Part shown: piece by piece, positions 46,901 through 64,000 of the stretch
How the letters are laid out: every line of letters begins with the position of its first letter
Position numbering within the stretch: position 1 is the first letter of the stretch
DNA from: Paraspadella gotoi
Taxonomy: Eukaryota; Chaetognatha
DNA: 64,000 nt
NCBI GenBank assembly: GCA_051294375.1
Contig: CM119269.1
Location: 9,419,191 to 9,483,190 of the forward strand
Direction of reading: 5' to 3'
The notes under the pieces: generated by a model
The model's database searches: none
The model's input: only the letters and a program-made list of their open reading frames with translations
What the model was told of the DNA's origin: nothing
Program-made: the position numbers and the translations under genes

Positions 46901-48769
46901 CTCCTCCTTTCCTCTTCCTCCTCCGCATCATCGCCATCAATTTGTTTTCCGTCGAGATTTCACGCGTCGGCTTCCGGTTTCGTGGAACGGATAGATGAGA
47001 GAGACGATGCACGATGGACGACGACGACGACGACGACGACAGACGACGGATCTGACGACCGTCGACCGAGTCAACCCGATTGAGACGCGGCGTTTCGGAG
47101 AGAACGACGATCGAAGCATGAAGGCGGCGTAGCACAACGTTAGCACAAAGCGTAGCGTAACCCCGGGAGAAGCGCGGACAAGCGTAGCGTAGCCAGGAAG
47201 AGCTGAGAAATTCACTCTACGGGAAGAATAATTCTGCGTCTGCATGTTCACATTGGCAATTGGCACGTGACAAAATGCTACGTGACAACATCAAACCGTA
47301 GCGTGACACGCTGTCCAATGTGCAATGTGGACACGTGATAACCTCAAAGGAAGGAGATGAATGAAAGAAATGAAACCGTTTGATTGTCATCAGAGACCGC
47401 GGCGACGACGAACGACGACGAGGACGACGACGAGACAACAGACGACGACGAAATCAAAAATTAATCCCCGTTGCGGCCAACGCCCAAATTTCCCGGTTCA
47501 ATCAAGCGCCACCCACGGCAGACTTCCCGCGATTAAAATACGCAACTCGACTTTTCTTTTTTTTTTTTAGTTCCGGCCGGCGCAGCACTCGCGAACCAGA
47601 CTCTAAAAAGCGAATCCTCGGTCGGTACGTCCATCTCTCACGTCGCGCGTGTCGCGTTCGGTCGGTCGGTCGTCGGTCCGTCCATGGTTCCAGAATTCCA
47701 GTCTCTCACGTTCTATCTTTCAGTCTTATGTTTAATCCGCACATAAATGTCACTATGGTTTTGACAATTAATTTTTGATTTATGCATGGGCGGACCAACT
47801 CCTGTTTTACTTCCTTTGGCCATAATGTTATTCATATTTGTGCAGTTATTACATAATCAATCAAAAATAAACGGAATCACATGACAAACGAGACGAATGA
47901 AATTATCTCATTATAACTGGAAACCTTACTAGATATGCGCATTGCACAACAAATGTGCAACATTTGCTATCCCCATATTATTCATTACTATGTTTCCGGT
48001 CACAGTAATCATCTTGTAATGCGAGGTAAAGTTAAAAAAAAAAAAAAAATCGAAGCGCAAAAATCCGAAATTGCTCTTCCATCTTTCAATGAAGCCTAAG
48101 TTTTGTCGCCCAGCGGAGTACTCGTGGAGATTATCAGACTATCAGACTTTTTGGGTATCGGTAACATTCATTAATTTTTTTCTTGATCATCAAACATTTT
48201 GTTTGTCTATCATTCCGCTTAACCTTTCCCTAATTCCTCCTCTCTTCTGTTCCTCCCGTCCTCCTTCACCTCTTCTAAATATTTTTTTTCTTCTCTATTC
48301 TATCCTGTTATGCTCACTTTACCCCCCCTACTGCTCCCTCTCTCTCTTCTCTTCTCTCCTCTCTCTCTCTCTCTCTCTCTCGTCTCTCTCTCTCTCTCTC
48401 AGTCAATTTTTCTTCTCTTGAAATGCCAAAGAATTTTTTCTTCGCTTAAAATGATTGATGACGTCACATGTATCGAACTCTTTAACCTTGCTGAATTTTT
48501 CTGATGAACGAAAAAAATCATAAATCTCTCGGAATAATATCTCCGACTACTTTCCTCTCTTCTCCTTTTAAACGGCCTTTGAGACGGACGGACGGTGGAC
48601 GGCGGACGGATGGATCGGGACGGACGGACGGCACGACGGACGGTAACGGACGGAAGAATCGAACGAACGGACGGTACTGATGGGACGGAACGGACGGACG
48701 GACGACGGACTGACTGACTGGACGGCGGTACGGACGGACGAAAAGAAAATAAAATTGGAAGGAAGAGAG

Positions 48770-48775
48770 AGAGAA

Positions 48776-48806
<31 letters not shown>

Positions 48807-49638
48807 TTTTGCTCTGAATGAATAAGGTTTCTCTCAATTTTCCTACGAATTGGTTTTTTTTCCTTGGTGAACCTGACTTACTGTGCCTTTTATAGTTAGA
48901 TAGATGGATAGATAGCTAGAAATACGAAAATAAGAATTTAAAGAAAGAAATTTGTAAAGATGGAAACAACGCTATACATAAATAATATCAATTCAAGGTC
49001 ATCGCTTTCCCTTCTTGATGTTGTATCAATGTCATCTTCGCTATGCGGGAGTATGAAAGCAGAGAATTTTATCTACAAGAGAAAATTTATTTTAAAAGCG
49101 AGAAAAATGAATCCGAGTTACGAGATGAGAGACACCAATGGAACCATAATTTCCTTTTTTACTAGAAGCTGACAACCATCAATCAAGTAAAAAAGAGTTT
49201 CCACCTCTGGATTATTTATTCTCGATGCCCTATCATTGTCAGCCATTTAGCTTCTGAATACCATTTCGACGTCATCTCTATATTTTTGATACCATATCAA
49301 TGTCATACAAACATTTTTGATTTCATATCAATTTCAATTCTATGTAGTATGTGCCTTCTCGAGGCAATCTTGATTGCAACGACGCCATCACCGCAAATAT
49401 CGCAAATATCGCTAACGTGACATCTTATGATTCATATGACTCTTTTATTTGACCTTACCCTCCTCCCTCTACTCACCTCGACGAGAAAACAGAAATCTCG
49501 GTTGGTCGGACATTTTTCTTTTTCTTTTCTCGCCGGGATTTCGTCGCATTTCTCCGCGTTAATCATTTGTTCCGCTTCGTCGCGTAATATTTTCGCCGCC
49601 ATTTTTTTGTTTTTGTTTTTATCTTAGTTTTCTCTTTT

Positions 49639-49673
<35 letters not shown>

Positions 49674-50581
49674 TTTTTCTTTTTTCAATTTTATTTTGTT
49701 TCTTAGTCTTTTTACTACACTTGAAATTATTTATTAAATTAATGAATGACTCATGTCATGTTTCATGTCAGGTTTCATGTAATGTCTCGTAGGCATCGAG
49801 AATCCAATGTTTGAGTAAATGACTCAAAATTACGCTAATTCCATTTTTTTTATATCGAAAAATGATAAAATGATAATATGAAATTTATTAATTTATCGAA
49901 AATAATATTAATTTCAAGGATTTTCCCCTTCTTTCTGTTCGAGTATCGAATTTTAAAATTATTAAATTTTTTTTTCTTTCAGGTCATCGAGTTTGCAACT
50001 CCGATAAGTTGGCCATATTTTCTAAAAGTGCCACTTGTCAGCTTAAATTTAAAAGTAAAATTAAGTTAGAAGTTAAAAATATGGGTTAAGTTAGGGAATA
50101 CATAGAGTCAGGAGTTAGATTAAGGATTTAGTAAGAGATTTGGTTAAGGATTAAGGTTAGGAATTTAGGATTTGGGATTAGTGAGGATTACAGATTAAGG
50201 TCAGAAATTAATGTTGTTTAAACATTTAGGTTAAACATTTATTTAAAATTTAGAATGTGTTAAAATCAAATTCAGGAATAAAGAACAGAAATTGGGCGTT
50301 CTAGGAATATAAGTTTAAGCTGAAAAAGTTGCACAGATCGCTGCCGTTCTCCTTCGTTGCTAAATTTAAATATTTATTATATTTCTGTTCGTTGTATTGT
50401 TTACATGTGTTTTTCAGTACAAATAGTGACATTACGACCTGGGTTTTTTAATTTTTTTAATAGTTAACCTTTCCTTAATATTTTAAAATTTATATGATTA
50501 AAATTATGAATATTAACAATTTTATCATTTTTAAAAAAGTCGCTTCCTACCGATTGGGATCAAAGCCACCGACGATGACGA

Positions 50582-50617
<36 letters not shown>

Positions 50618-51950
50618 AAATCGCGATTAGAGACTCAATGAGGTCAAAGTTTTTTTTTCAATATGAATCGTCGCCGTGATGCGATAACGACAACAACAAC
50701 GACGACGACGACAACAACAACAACAACAGCGACTACGAGATTACAGTGAGGAAGATGACAGTAAGGAAGATGACAGATGACAGATGACAGATGACAGTGA
50801 GGAGGATGACAGGATGCCCAGGCCGCTCCTTGTTTAGGTTTCAAAAGAAATGAATAAACGAAAGAACGAACGAACCTTTTCTTTTTCTAAGGAGGAAATA
50901 TTCTAGGGCGTCGAGAAATGTATCTGATTTATTAGTTCAACTCTGATCGTGTCTGACAGACTGACTGACTATTTCAGAAACACGCAAACATTTCAAGCGA
51001 CAAGTTTCGTTTAAGATATAGACTTGCAAACGTAACATCAAATCTTTGAGTATTTTTTTTATTTTTTTTTATTTTTTAGTTAACTTCCTCTAAAATCAGC
51101 AAATGTTATCCGAAAAGAAATAATTACGAATTGAACTAAATTAAATTTGAATTCTCATTGTTTTTAATTCTAATTTATTTATTTTAATACTCCTTGAGTC
51201 CCTAAACTTTGTTCAGCTGTTATAAAATATATATGAAAACGAAGGTAATATTTGAAACAGAACTTTGATGAATAACAACGGGTTACAGTTGAATAGGGAA
51301 TTCTCATTATTCTGTGAAAGACGGAAAATTCGAGATTCTCATTTCTCACAATCAGCGAATCAGATTTGGCGATTAAATTCTCAACCAGTGGATGAGTGAA
51401 CACACGTGAACACAAGTGAACAAAATTGAAGGCAAGTAAACCCAATTGATACGTGAGTCGGAAGACTGGAGAGTGAAGAATCGAAAGAATCACAATTTGA
51501 AATGAGAGTAAGAGTCGTGGTGGAAGCTAGAATCGCTTCAATACGAGTGATGATTAGTAGAGGATTCGTTCAATACAATTCGCGAGGAGTAGTACTTAAA
51601 AATGACAATCTAAAGTTATGCAACGAAGTGGTATAGTTATACATAGTTAAATATCATTTGAATATTTGGTGTTGAGCTTTTAAATTTTTCTTCATCGAAG
51701 TTAAAACCGATAACGTCGTCATCATCCGACTTCATGATTCCATTTGACATCGTCGCTGTCGTTGTCATCATCGACTTGATCATCCAACTTCATGTTTTTG
51801 TCATTATCGTCCCTATGATCGTCATCTTCCACGCCATAATTGTCATCTTTGTCATCTTCATGATAGTAGTTAGTCATGGTCATCATTGTAAATCGGGTTT
51901 TAGTTGTCACCGTCACTGTCATTGTCATTATCGTCGCTGTCATCTTCAAC
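48770..51950. other. Intergenic region
   Basis: It holds a T-run at 49641-49670, GAC repeats at 50573-50618 and 50698-50728, a TTAGGG-like patch near 50080-50190 and a GACAGATGACA short repeat at 50755-50815. No exon was recognised; the ORFs here (up to 104 codons) lack splice or domain support. Confidence 0.55.
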
Positions 51951-51953
51951 ATC

Positions 51954-52921
51954 CTATTTCATGTTTTCGTCGTCATCGTCGCTGTCATCGTGGTCATTGT
52001 CATCGTCGCCGATGTCAAATTGATCATAGAGAGAGAAATTCTTGGCCGAAGAATTCTCACGCCGGCAGGAACGCTCCAAGCGTCCGCTGTGGTGGCAGCG
52101 GCGGCGGTGGCAGCGGCAGCGGCAGCGGGAGAGACCGAAACAGTTGTGGAGTCTCGCGATGTCGCCACCTGAAATAAGAAAGTTTTTTTACTGTCAATTA
52201 AAACCGACTTAAACTTAAGTTTCACCAAAATATTTAACTTTAATCTTTTACTAAATACCAATCCTTAGTCACTGAAACTAATCACTGATTGGAACCTTTA
52301 TTTTTTCCCCAAATAATAACCTTAATCCCTAACCTAATCCGTAACCAATCTTTAACCAAATCTTTAATTTTTACTTCTCCTTTTGTTAATATTCATTCTT
52401 CAAAGCTTACTGAAGACTTAATTCAAAATGAAATGGAGCACTTTTGTAAAATATGGTTCATTACTCAACCTTATTCATTTATACAATTTATTCCAAAATT
52501 TTTATACCGAATATTTCAAGAATTTCTTCTTCTGGGAAGAAGCCACGATTTTCTTAACGACCAAATTGAGATCAAAATCAGCTCCTCCTCCTCCTCTTTC
52601 TCCTCCTCCTCCTCCTCTTCCTCCTTCTCCTCCTCCTCCTCTCCCTCTGTCGGCCGAATCAAAGGAAAGACCGCGGAGATTTAATTTTGATGCATCGTCG
52701 GCGTCAGTGTCGTCGTTGTCATCGTCGTCGTCGTCTCCGCAATGGCGGGAATGGGCGACACTTCCGCTGAAGGAATGAGATAAATCCCTAAGGATTATCG
52801 AAATGGTCACCCTCTCTCTCTCTCTCTTTAGAAATAGTATATTATATATAATAGTATAGTATATAGCTTTTAAAGACAGTTTGTGAAACGAGCTAAGCTC
52901 ACGATTTATATTTTCAATTCA

Positions 52922-52991
<70 letters not shown>

Positions 52992-55921
52992 TCTCCACGC
53001 CCACACTCTTTCCCATCCTCTCTCCCTCCACGGCACCGTTTTCCCTCCGGCACCGCGTCTCATTTTCCGCCGTTGATTTCTCGGCACCGCCTTCGATCCC
53101 GGCGCCGCGTCGAAACTCCTCCACGGCGCCTCGGGGTCGGCACTATCTTTATCGCGCCGCGAGTCAGAGTCCGGGTCACGCGAAGCCAAATCCAATATCT
53201 GTAGACGTCGATCCAAGGGCAAAATTATTTACGTATCATCGCAGGAGTATGCAGCCACCAAAAGTATACCAATTAAAATTATTTATTTTTTATATTAATT
53301 AATTTAATCTCAAGAAAAAAGCAATAAAGCAAAGTTCTCATTTGCGTAAACTAAAAGGAAGAAAGGTTTACATACAATGGTGCTGAAAAATTACAGTGCG
53401 GGCTCGGCTATTAGATGCAGCACGTTTACAGAGCGGGTTCTACTATTAGAGGCAGTGTGTTTACCAAGTGGTCACGACTATCAGAGGCAGCACATTTACA
53501 GTGCGGGCTAAACTATTAGAGGCATCAAGTTTACAATGCGAGTTTGAAACCAGAGGAACCACATTCACAGTGCGGGCTCAACTTTCTGAGGCAGCACATT
53601 TACAGTGTGGGCTCGACTGTTAGAGGAAGCACATTTAATCAGTGAGGGCTTGACTATTAGAGGCAGCAAGTTTATAGTATTGGCGCGACTATTGGAGGCA
53701 GCACATTTACGATATGGGCTTGACTATTAGAGGCAGCACGTTTACAGTGAGGGCTTGACTATTAGAGGCAGCACATTTACAGTATTGGCTCGACTATTGG
53801 AAGCAGCACATTTACAATATTGTCTTCACTAATAGAGGCAGCGTGTTTACAGTGAGGGCTTGACTATTAGAGGCAGCACAATTACCGTATTGGCTCGACT
53901 ATTACAGGGTGGGCTCGACTTTTTGAGGCCACATTTTACAGTATGGGCTTGACTATTAGAGTTTACAGTTTACAGTGTTTCTATCACGGTTTGAACACTG
54001 ATGATCTTTGATTTATATTACTATTTTAATATTATTATAATTAATATTAAAATAATATAAAGTTAAATATAGTTATTTAATTGTGAGAGAAATTCATAAC
54101 TTCAGACCCGAATAACGTCGCGCTCATCGTCGTCTCGTCGCCGGCGCCTCTCTAGCGTTTGAAGGTTGAAGTAGCGAAGCCATTGGGAAGCGGGGGTGCT
54201 TGGATGAGGAGTTGAGACATTGCTTGGTTCAGGAGTGGTCAGGATGCTTGGTATAGGCGGGACGACGACGCCAGTAACAGCAGTGCTTGCTCGATCGGTG
54301 GCGCGTAAGCTTGATTGAGTTGGGACAGTGGCGTCCAGCTGTCGCTTAGCAACGGGTCTGTCTAAGAGACGGCGAGTGACGGGGAGACGGGAGTCAATTA
54401 TGTCACTCCTGTCACTCCTGTCACCCTCGACTTCGTTGTCACGCCGTATTGTTGTCGTCTCTTTGTCCGGCGGTAGAGATGGAGGAGACGATGTGGGATC
54501 TAGGGCTTTGTTGTCGTTGTCGTCATTGTCGTCGTTGTGATGATGGAACTTCATTTTAGTTCCGCGGATAAAAACGTTTTCTTCTTTCTTTTTCGCTTTT
54601 TTTCCTTCCGATTTGAAAGACGAAATATTTGTCGAGGTGTTTGTTTCGCTGTCGGCGGCTTCTTTGGCGGCGGCAGGGGCAGCAGCGGCGGCGGCGGCGG
54701 CGGCGGCGGCAGCGTTTTTAGAGTTGGCGTCACCGACGGCGTCGCTTTCGTCGTCGTCATCTCTACTGGCCATTTGTCCTTCTTCCGCTTCTTCTCCGCC
54801 ACCGCCGCCGCAGCCTCCGTCCTCCACTCTCCTTAAATACGCCTCCCGCCAACGCCGATGCGTCACCGAGTCTCGTCCGTCTCCGTCCGACGCCAACGTC
54901 ACCGCGCCGCCGATGGACGGCACGCCGCGGCGACGCTGCTCACGTTCAAGGCGGCGTTGGCGGCGTCGCGACGCCGTCGCTCTGTCGACATCGGTCGTCG
55001 GCGGTCTGATGCCGCGGACGACGAGCGACGCCGATCCACCTGGACGCGGCGCCGGATTCCGGCCTCGTTGGGGAGAGAGAGACGCGACGGGGGACGCGGG
55101 CGGAGGGGAAGGGGGCGTGGCGTCGGCGACTAGAGAGGGATGGGAAGGGTGGAAGAGAAAGAGAGTTAGGGGAAGGGGTAAGAGGTAAGTTTAACAGGGA
55201 GGGGTGTGGAGGGGGTGAGATGGGAAAAGAGGAAGTGGTGTAGACGGGCATTGCAATATGTTCACCCCGCGTAAGCATGAGACCTTCAGTCGTGTCTCGG
55301 TGGTTCATTGAGTAATACTATCAGCTCATGACAACTAGGTACCGGGATCGATCCCCAATGGTACCTTCCCTGTGGGAAGCGAGGGGACGGCCGTCAACCG
55401 CCTTGGGGGCCTGGAAAACCCCCAAGCCTGGTTCCAAGCCCATGACCCGTTCCGCGTTTTTTTGAGGGTTTAAAAAAGTTGCGGATAGCTCTCTTCAGCC
55501 CACTTAACGACTTGCCCACTGGGAGAAGAAGGCAAGAGGAAAAGGGATATAGAGAGAAAGGCGCGGGGAAGAGAAAGGAGAGAATGATTAGGGGAGGAAT
55601 GGTTAGGGAGGGAGAGCAACGGGGAGAGAAAAAAGACGCCAGGGAAGAAAAGAGAAGGAAAACGGAGGAAAAAAGGAAAAGAAAAGATAAAGAAAAAAGT
55701 CAGAGTATGTATGTATGTATGAATGTATGTATGTATGTATGTATGTATGTATGTATGTATGTATGTATGTATGTATGTATGTATGTATGTATGTATGTAT
55801 GTATGTAGAAGGAACTAAGAGGAAGAGATCGAAGGATGTGGAGTTAATCTTTATCCAAACTCACCCGGCATCACTTACCGTCGATTTCAATCCGGTGACG
55901 AATGTGAACGGCCATGCTCAT
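51954..55921 (-). CDS. Uncharacterised disordered, charged protein; 4 exons, alternative last exon
   Basis: I do not recognise this gene. Exon 1 (55879-55921) starts MSMAVHIRHRIEID and ends at a perfect GTAAGT donor in phase 1. Exon 2 (54105-55129) is long and open: ADATPPSPPPASPVASLSPQ, ... GIRPPTTDVDRATAS, a basic RRRQRRLEREQRRR helix, a poly-Ala run, Asp/Asn-rich runs and LERRRRRDDDERDVIR. Its donor (GTCTGA) is weak; if unused, TGA follows at 54102. Exon 3 (52991-53198) reads ILDLASRDPDSDSRRDKDSA and ends at GTGAGA in phase 1. Two last exons fit that phase: 52681-52766 (AEVSPIPAIAETTTT..., stop TAA) or 51954-52168 (GDIARLHNCFGLS..., acidic end DDSDDDDENMK, stop TAG). With the first, the total is 453 residues. 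GC-rich third codon positions support the strand. Trinucleotide repeats inflate open frames here, so the downstream exons are less certain. Confidence 0.5.
52921..52988. repeat. (CT)n microsatellite next to an exon donor
   Basis: About 66 bases of CT directly follow the minus-strand donor of exon 3 (read there as GTGAGAGAGAG). Confidence 0.95.
53375..53965. repeat. 35-bp minisatellite in a minus-strand intron
   Basis: About 16 imperfect units of 35 bp (TTACAGTGAGGGCTTGACTA, TTAGAGGCAGCACAT) are present, more diverged from each other than the 5.3-kb array. They contain no spacer structure like a CRISPR array. Confidence 0.9.
54102..55129 (-). CDS. Main exon of the uncharacterised minus-strand gene
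   Basis: An open frame of 341 codons follows acceptor CCCTCTCTAG and joins exon 1 in phase (Val at the junction). It is rich in Arg, Asp, Ser, Pro and Ala with no hydrophobic segment, so the product is probably a soluble, largely disordered protein. An internal ATG near 54770 begins MASRDDDDESDAVGD. If the exon is terminal, the protein ends DVIRV. Confidence 0.6.
55238..55475 (+). repeat. S1 SINE-like element
   Basis: This is the plus-strand copy: GTTCACCCCGCGTAAGCATG, A-box-like TGGTTCATTGAG, then ATCAGCTCATGACAACTAGG, B-box-like GGGATCGATCC, and CCGCCTTGGGGGCC. It lies in the first intron of the minus-strand gene. Confidence 0.7.
55705..55808. repeat. (GTAT)n microsatellite
   Basis: About 25 GTAT units are present; the Met-Tyr-Val-Cys frame across them is an artefact. 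Confidence 0.95.
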
Positions 55922-61806
<5,885 letters not shown>

Positions 61807-64000
61807 GTTCGTCTCTTTGTTATTTTTTCTTATTTAAGTTTTTTTTTAAAATTTTTTTAGATTTATTACTTATTTCCTATTGTGTTAAACACACTATATA
61901 CATTAATTCCTTGGTATTTGTATCTTTGTTTTCGTTACTTATTTGCTTTTCTTTTAATTTTTTTTTTTTTTTTTTTTAAATCTGGGGCTTTTTGTTTGTT
62001 TTTAGTTAGTTTTGTTGCTTTTTCTTTTATTGGTTTTGTTTTTTGTTATTATTTTATTTGTTGTTGTTTTTTATTCTTTTGTCTTTTGTTTGACTTTTTT
62101 TGTTTCGTTTGTCTTTTGTTCGATTTTCCCCCGGTTGCGGGGTGCGCCACTGAAATCGACACTTTTTCCTTATTTTATTAGAACGAATCGAGATTTTGCG
62201 AAGATCACGACGACGAAGACGACGACGAAAACGACGACGTCGGCGCGAAGTTAAACAAACAAAAGATCGAAATGAAAGAAGAAGAGAAAAACGAAAACGG
62301 AGACGACGATGATGACGACGACGACGACGACGAGCGATGCAACGACTATCATAAATACATGTGGAGGTTTAAAAAGACAACACTTTTTGTTATCTGAAAA
62401 AAATATTTGGATGCGAACTCGTCTGAATTTGTTTATGAGGATTGGCAAACGCAAATATGCAACGGCATTAGTATTCAACAATGATGGCATCATAAAGAAT
62501 GAAAGAAAACATAAGCTGAGACAGTAACTTTAAGAAAAGATTTAAGACGACGACGACGACGACGAAATATAGATACGTATGTTTGTCTAAATGAGATTAT
62601 ATTTTATTTGACTGCGAAAAATATGAGGTCAACCCTTTGAGATTCTCCGTTGATCCAAAGACCGAATAGGATTTTTTTAAAAAAAAAAATCTTGCGAAAA
62701 ACAAAATAAATATAAGTAGACGAAACGCATTCACGCATAAACGGGGTATATTTTTCGCAATCGAGTCAAAAAGATTTCGGGAAATCCTTCTTTACCGTTT
62801 TTTAACATTTCAGATTTTTTTTTAAATTTCTTGTTCCTTTTTTTCTCACTTTTTTATTCCAACAATTAATCCTAATTACTATTCAATAAAAAGATTTTTA
62901 TTACAAAAATATCGAGATTGGTTTTATTTTTATTAGGCATTGCATTCTAAAATTCAAATCATTTCAATGGTAAGAAAGAAGTTAGTAAGAATGAGGAGGA
63001 GTGTAGAGGATGAAGCAGAAGTAGGATAAAATCAGAGAGAGATGAGTGATGAGAGAGACAGTGAGAGAAGAGAGAGAAAGAAGAGAGACTCTCAAAAATT
63101 TTTCTTCAAAGCAAGTTCTTGATTAAGGTATAGTTGCCGTTAAAAAAACCAATTCGGTCAGCGAGAATATTGGAGGTCCTGTTATCAATTAGAATTAAAT
63201 TTATGTATAAAAGAACAGAAATTTATCGAAAAGGAAAGTAAAAACAACCTAATACGTTCTCAAGGTTTTCAAAAAGACTGTTCTCATTTCGTGCGGGCAC
63301 ATACCGTGAGACATATGCATGAATTTCAGTAACCAGCGTTTGAAAGGTCTTTTCATCCTCTTGAATTCGCCGTATGCAACAAAAAAAAAAATTTCAGGGA
63401 AAATTAAATAGAAACGAGAAAAGATGACTGAAATCTCGAATCCAACGCGGTAAACGTTAAAAACTATTTCCTTTTCGGTTTTACCCCGTTTTATGCGTGA
63501 TGCAGATTAGAAACAACTAATCACTTGAAAAAAACTTTCCTAATAGACTATAATAGTTGTTAAAATAGATAAATAATTTCATCGAAACTAACAGGTGACT
63601 ATCAACTTGGTACAAGATAATAAAATTGCAGGACCCTGCAAGCGTTAGATTATTACTACTCTTTAGCATTCAGTCTAGTTTATTAACTCCCAGAGTATCT
63701 ACCTGGCTTCCCTGTCAAATAAGTTAGGGTATTGCACAAAAATTTTAAAAATACTGATTTTCTTCATTCGAAGGTTTTAAACGTTATATTAAGCCTAACG
63801 AAGTGTACTTTAATCGTTAATTCCAAGTTTGACTTTTAAATATTTGATTTACGCCAACTGATTTACGTCAATTTGGAGTAACGTTTCTGCCTCCTTACTG
63901 CTGTCAAGGATATTCAACAAAAATATTTGAAAACGCATTTTTTTTAATTAAAAATACGTAGTAGTATTGGATTCAGATTTGATTTCTTTTTTTTTATGTG
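61807..64000. other. 3' UTR and intergenic AT-rich sequence
   Basis: GAC-rich patches lie at 62200-62235, 62302-62332 and 62547-62565. No gene was recognised from 62.9 kb to the window end. Short frames are not supported. Confidence 0.55.

Larger units (their letters stand above)
38580..48750. repeat. Large palindrome: arms 38.58-43.70 and 43.73-48.75 kb
   Basis: The right arm is the reverse complement of the left arm, in the same order, over about 5 kb: CCGT array versus ACGG array, CACGTGTCACATTGCA region, GTC patches, the Cys-rich exon, the SINE and the TTCAGGCAAAAACCTCC segment. The centre falls in the 25-N gap at 43701-43725, flanked by GAGAGA and CTCTCT. A second 25-N gap at 43367-43391 has TGAGAGTGAT/AGAGTGATTT on its two sides. 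Confidence 0.9.

Noticed and set aside
54613-55188. 191-codon plus-strand frame
   Set aside because: It is antisense to the minus-strand exon, which has a proper acceptor, an upstream exon with GTAAGT in matching phase and a better codon pattern.
62160-62600. Asp- and Thr-rich frames near GAC repeats
   Set aside because: They follow the stop of the 57.5-kb gene and reflect GAC/GTC microsatellites that are common across the window.

Overview
The window is nuclear DNA from an invertebrate animal. Genes are split into short exons with GT-AG introns. About a dozen introns or intergenic stretches carry long (CT/GA)n, (GAC/GTC)n, (ATT)n, (AAAT)n or (GTAT)n microsatellites. Dispersed tRNA-derived SINEs, foldback/MITE-like elements and a Penelope-type hammerhead ribozyme are present. 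I cannot name the species. Most long open frames are repeat artefacts; the real genes were found by following splice phase from exon to exon.

Layout. 1-5.28 kb is intergenic, with a hammerhead ribozyme at 253-287. 5.28-22.65 kb (+) is a complete classical calpain: 17 exons whose summed length divides by three, 692 residues, catalytic Cys80/His254/Asn284 and a penta-EF-hand end. Its stop codon lies inside a good 5' splice site, and splicing there would add a 248-residue lysine/glutamate-rich tail from an exon at 21906-22653. The 3' end of exon 1 together with its splice donor has been amplified into a 35-bp minisatellite.

21.86-48.75 kb is one block seen three times. Copy A (about 21.86-31.50 kb) is followed by a direct, insertion-rich copy B (about 31.54-43.1 kb) and an inverted partial copy C (about 43.73-48.75 kb). 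B and C form a roughly 10-kb palindrome centred on a 25-N gap. Much of this may be unpolished long-read gap filling, although the copies also differ by real-looking SINE and insertion polymorphisms. The block carries the calpain tail exon, a MITE with a nested, internally deleted Tc1/mariner element, and a minus-strand gene for a predicted Cys-rich single-pass membrane protein with a PPxY tail.

48.8-51.9 kb holds no gene I recognise. 51.95-55.92 kb (-) is a multi-exon gene for a disordered, charged protein with two possible last exons. 57.53-61.81 kb (+) is a five-exon gene for a 192-residue protein I do not recognise. The rest, to 64 kb, is AT-rich and without recognised genes. Apart from the calpain and its optional tail, I see no functional link between the genes.
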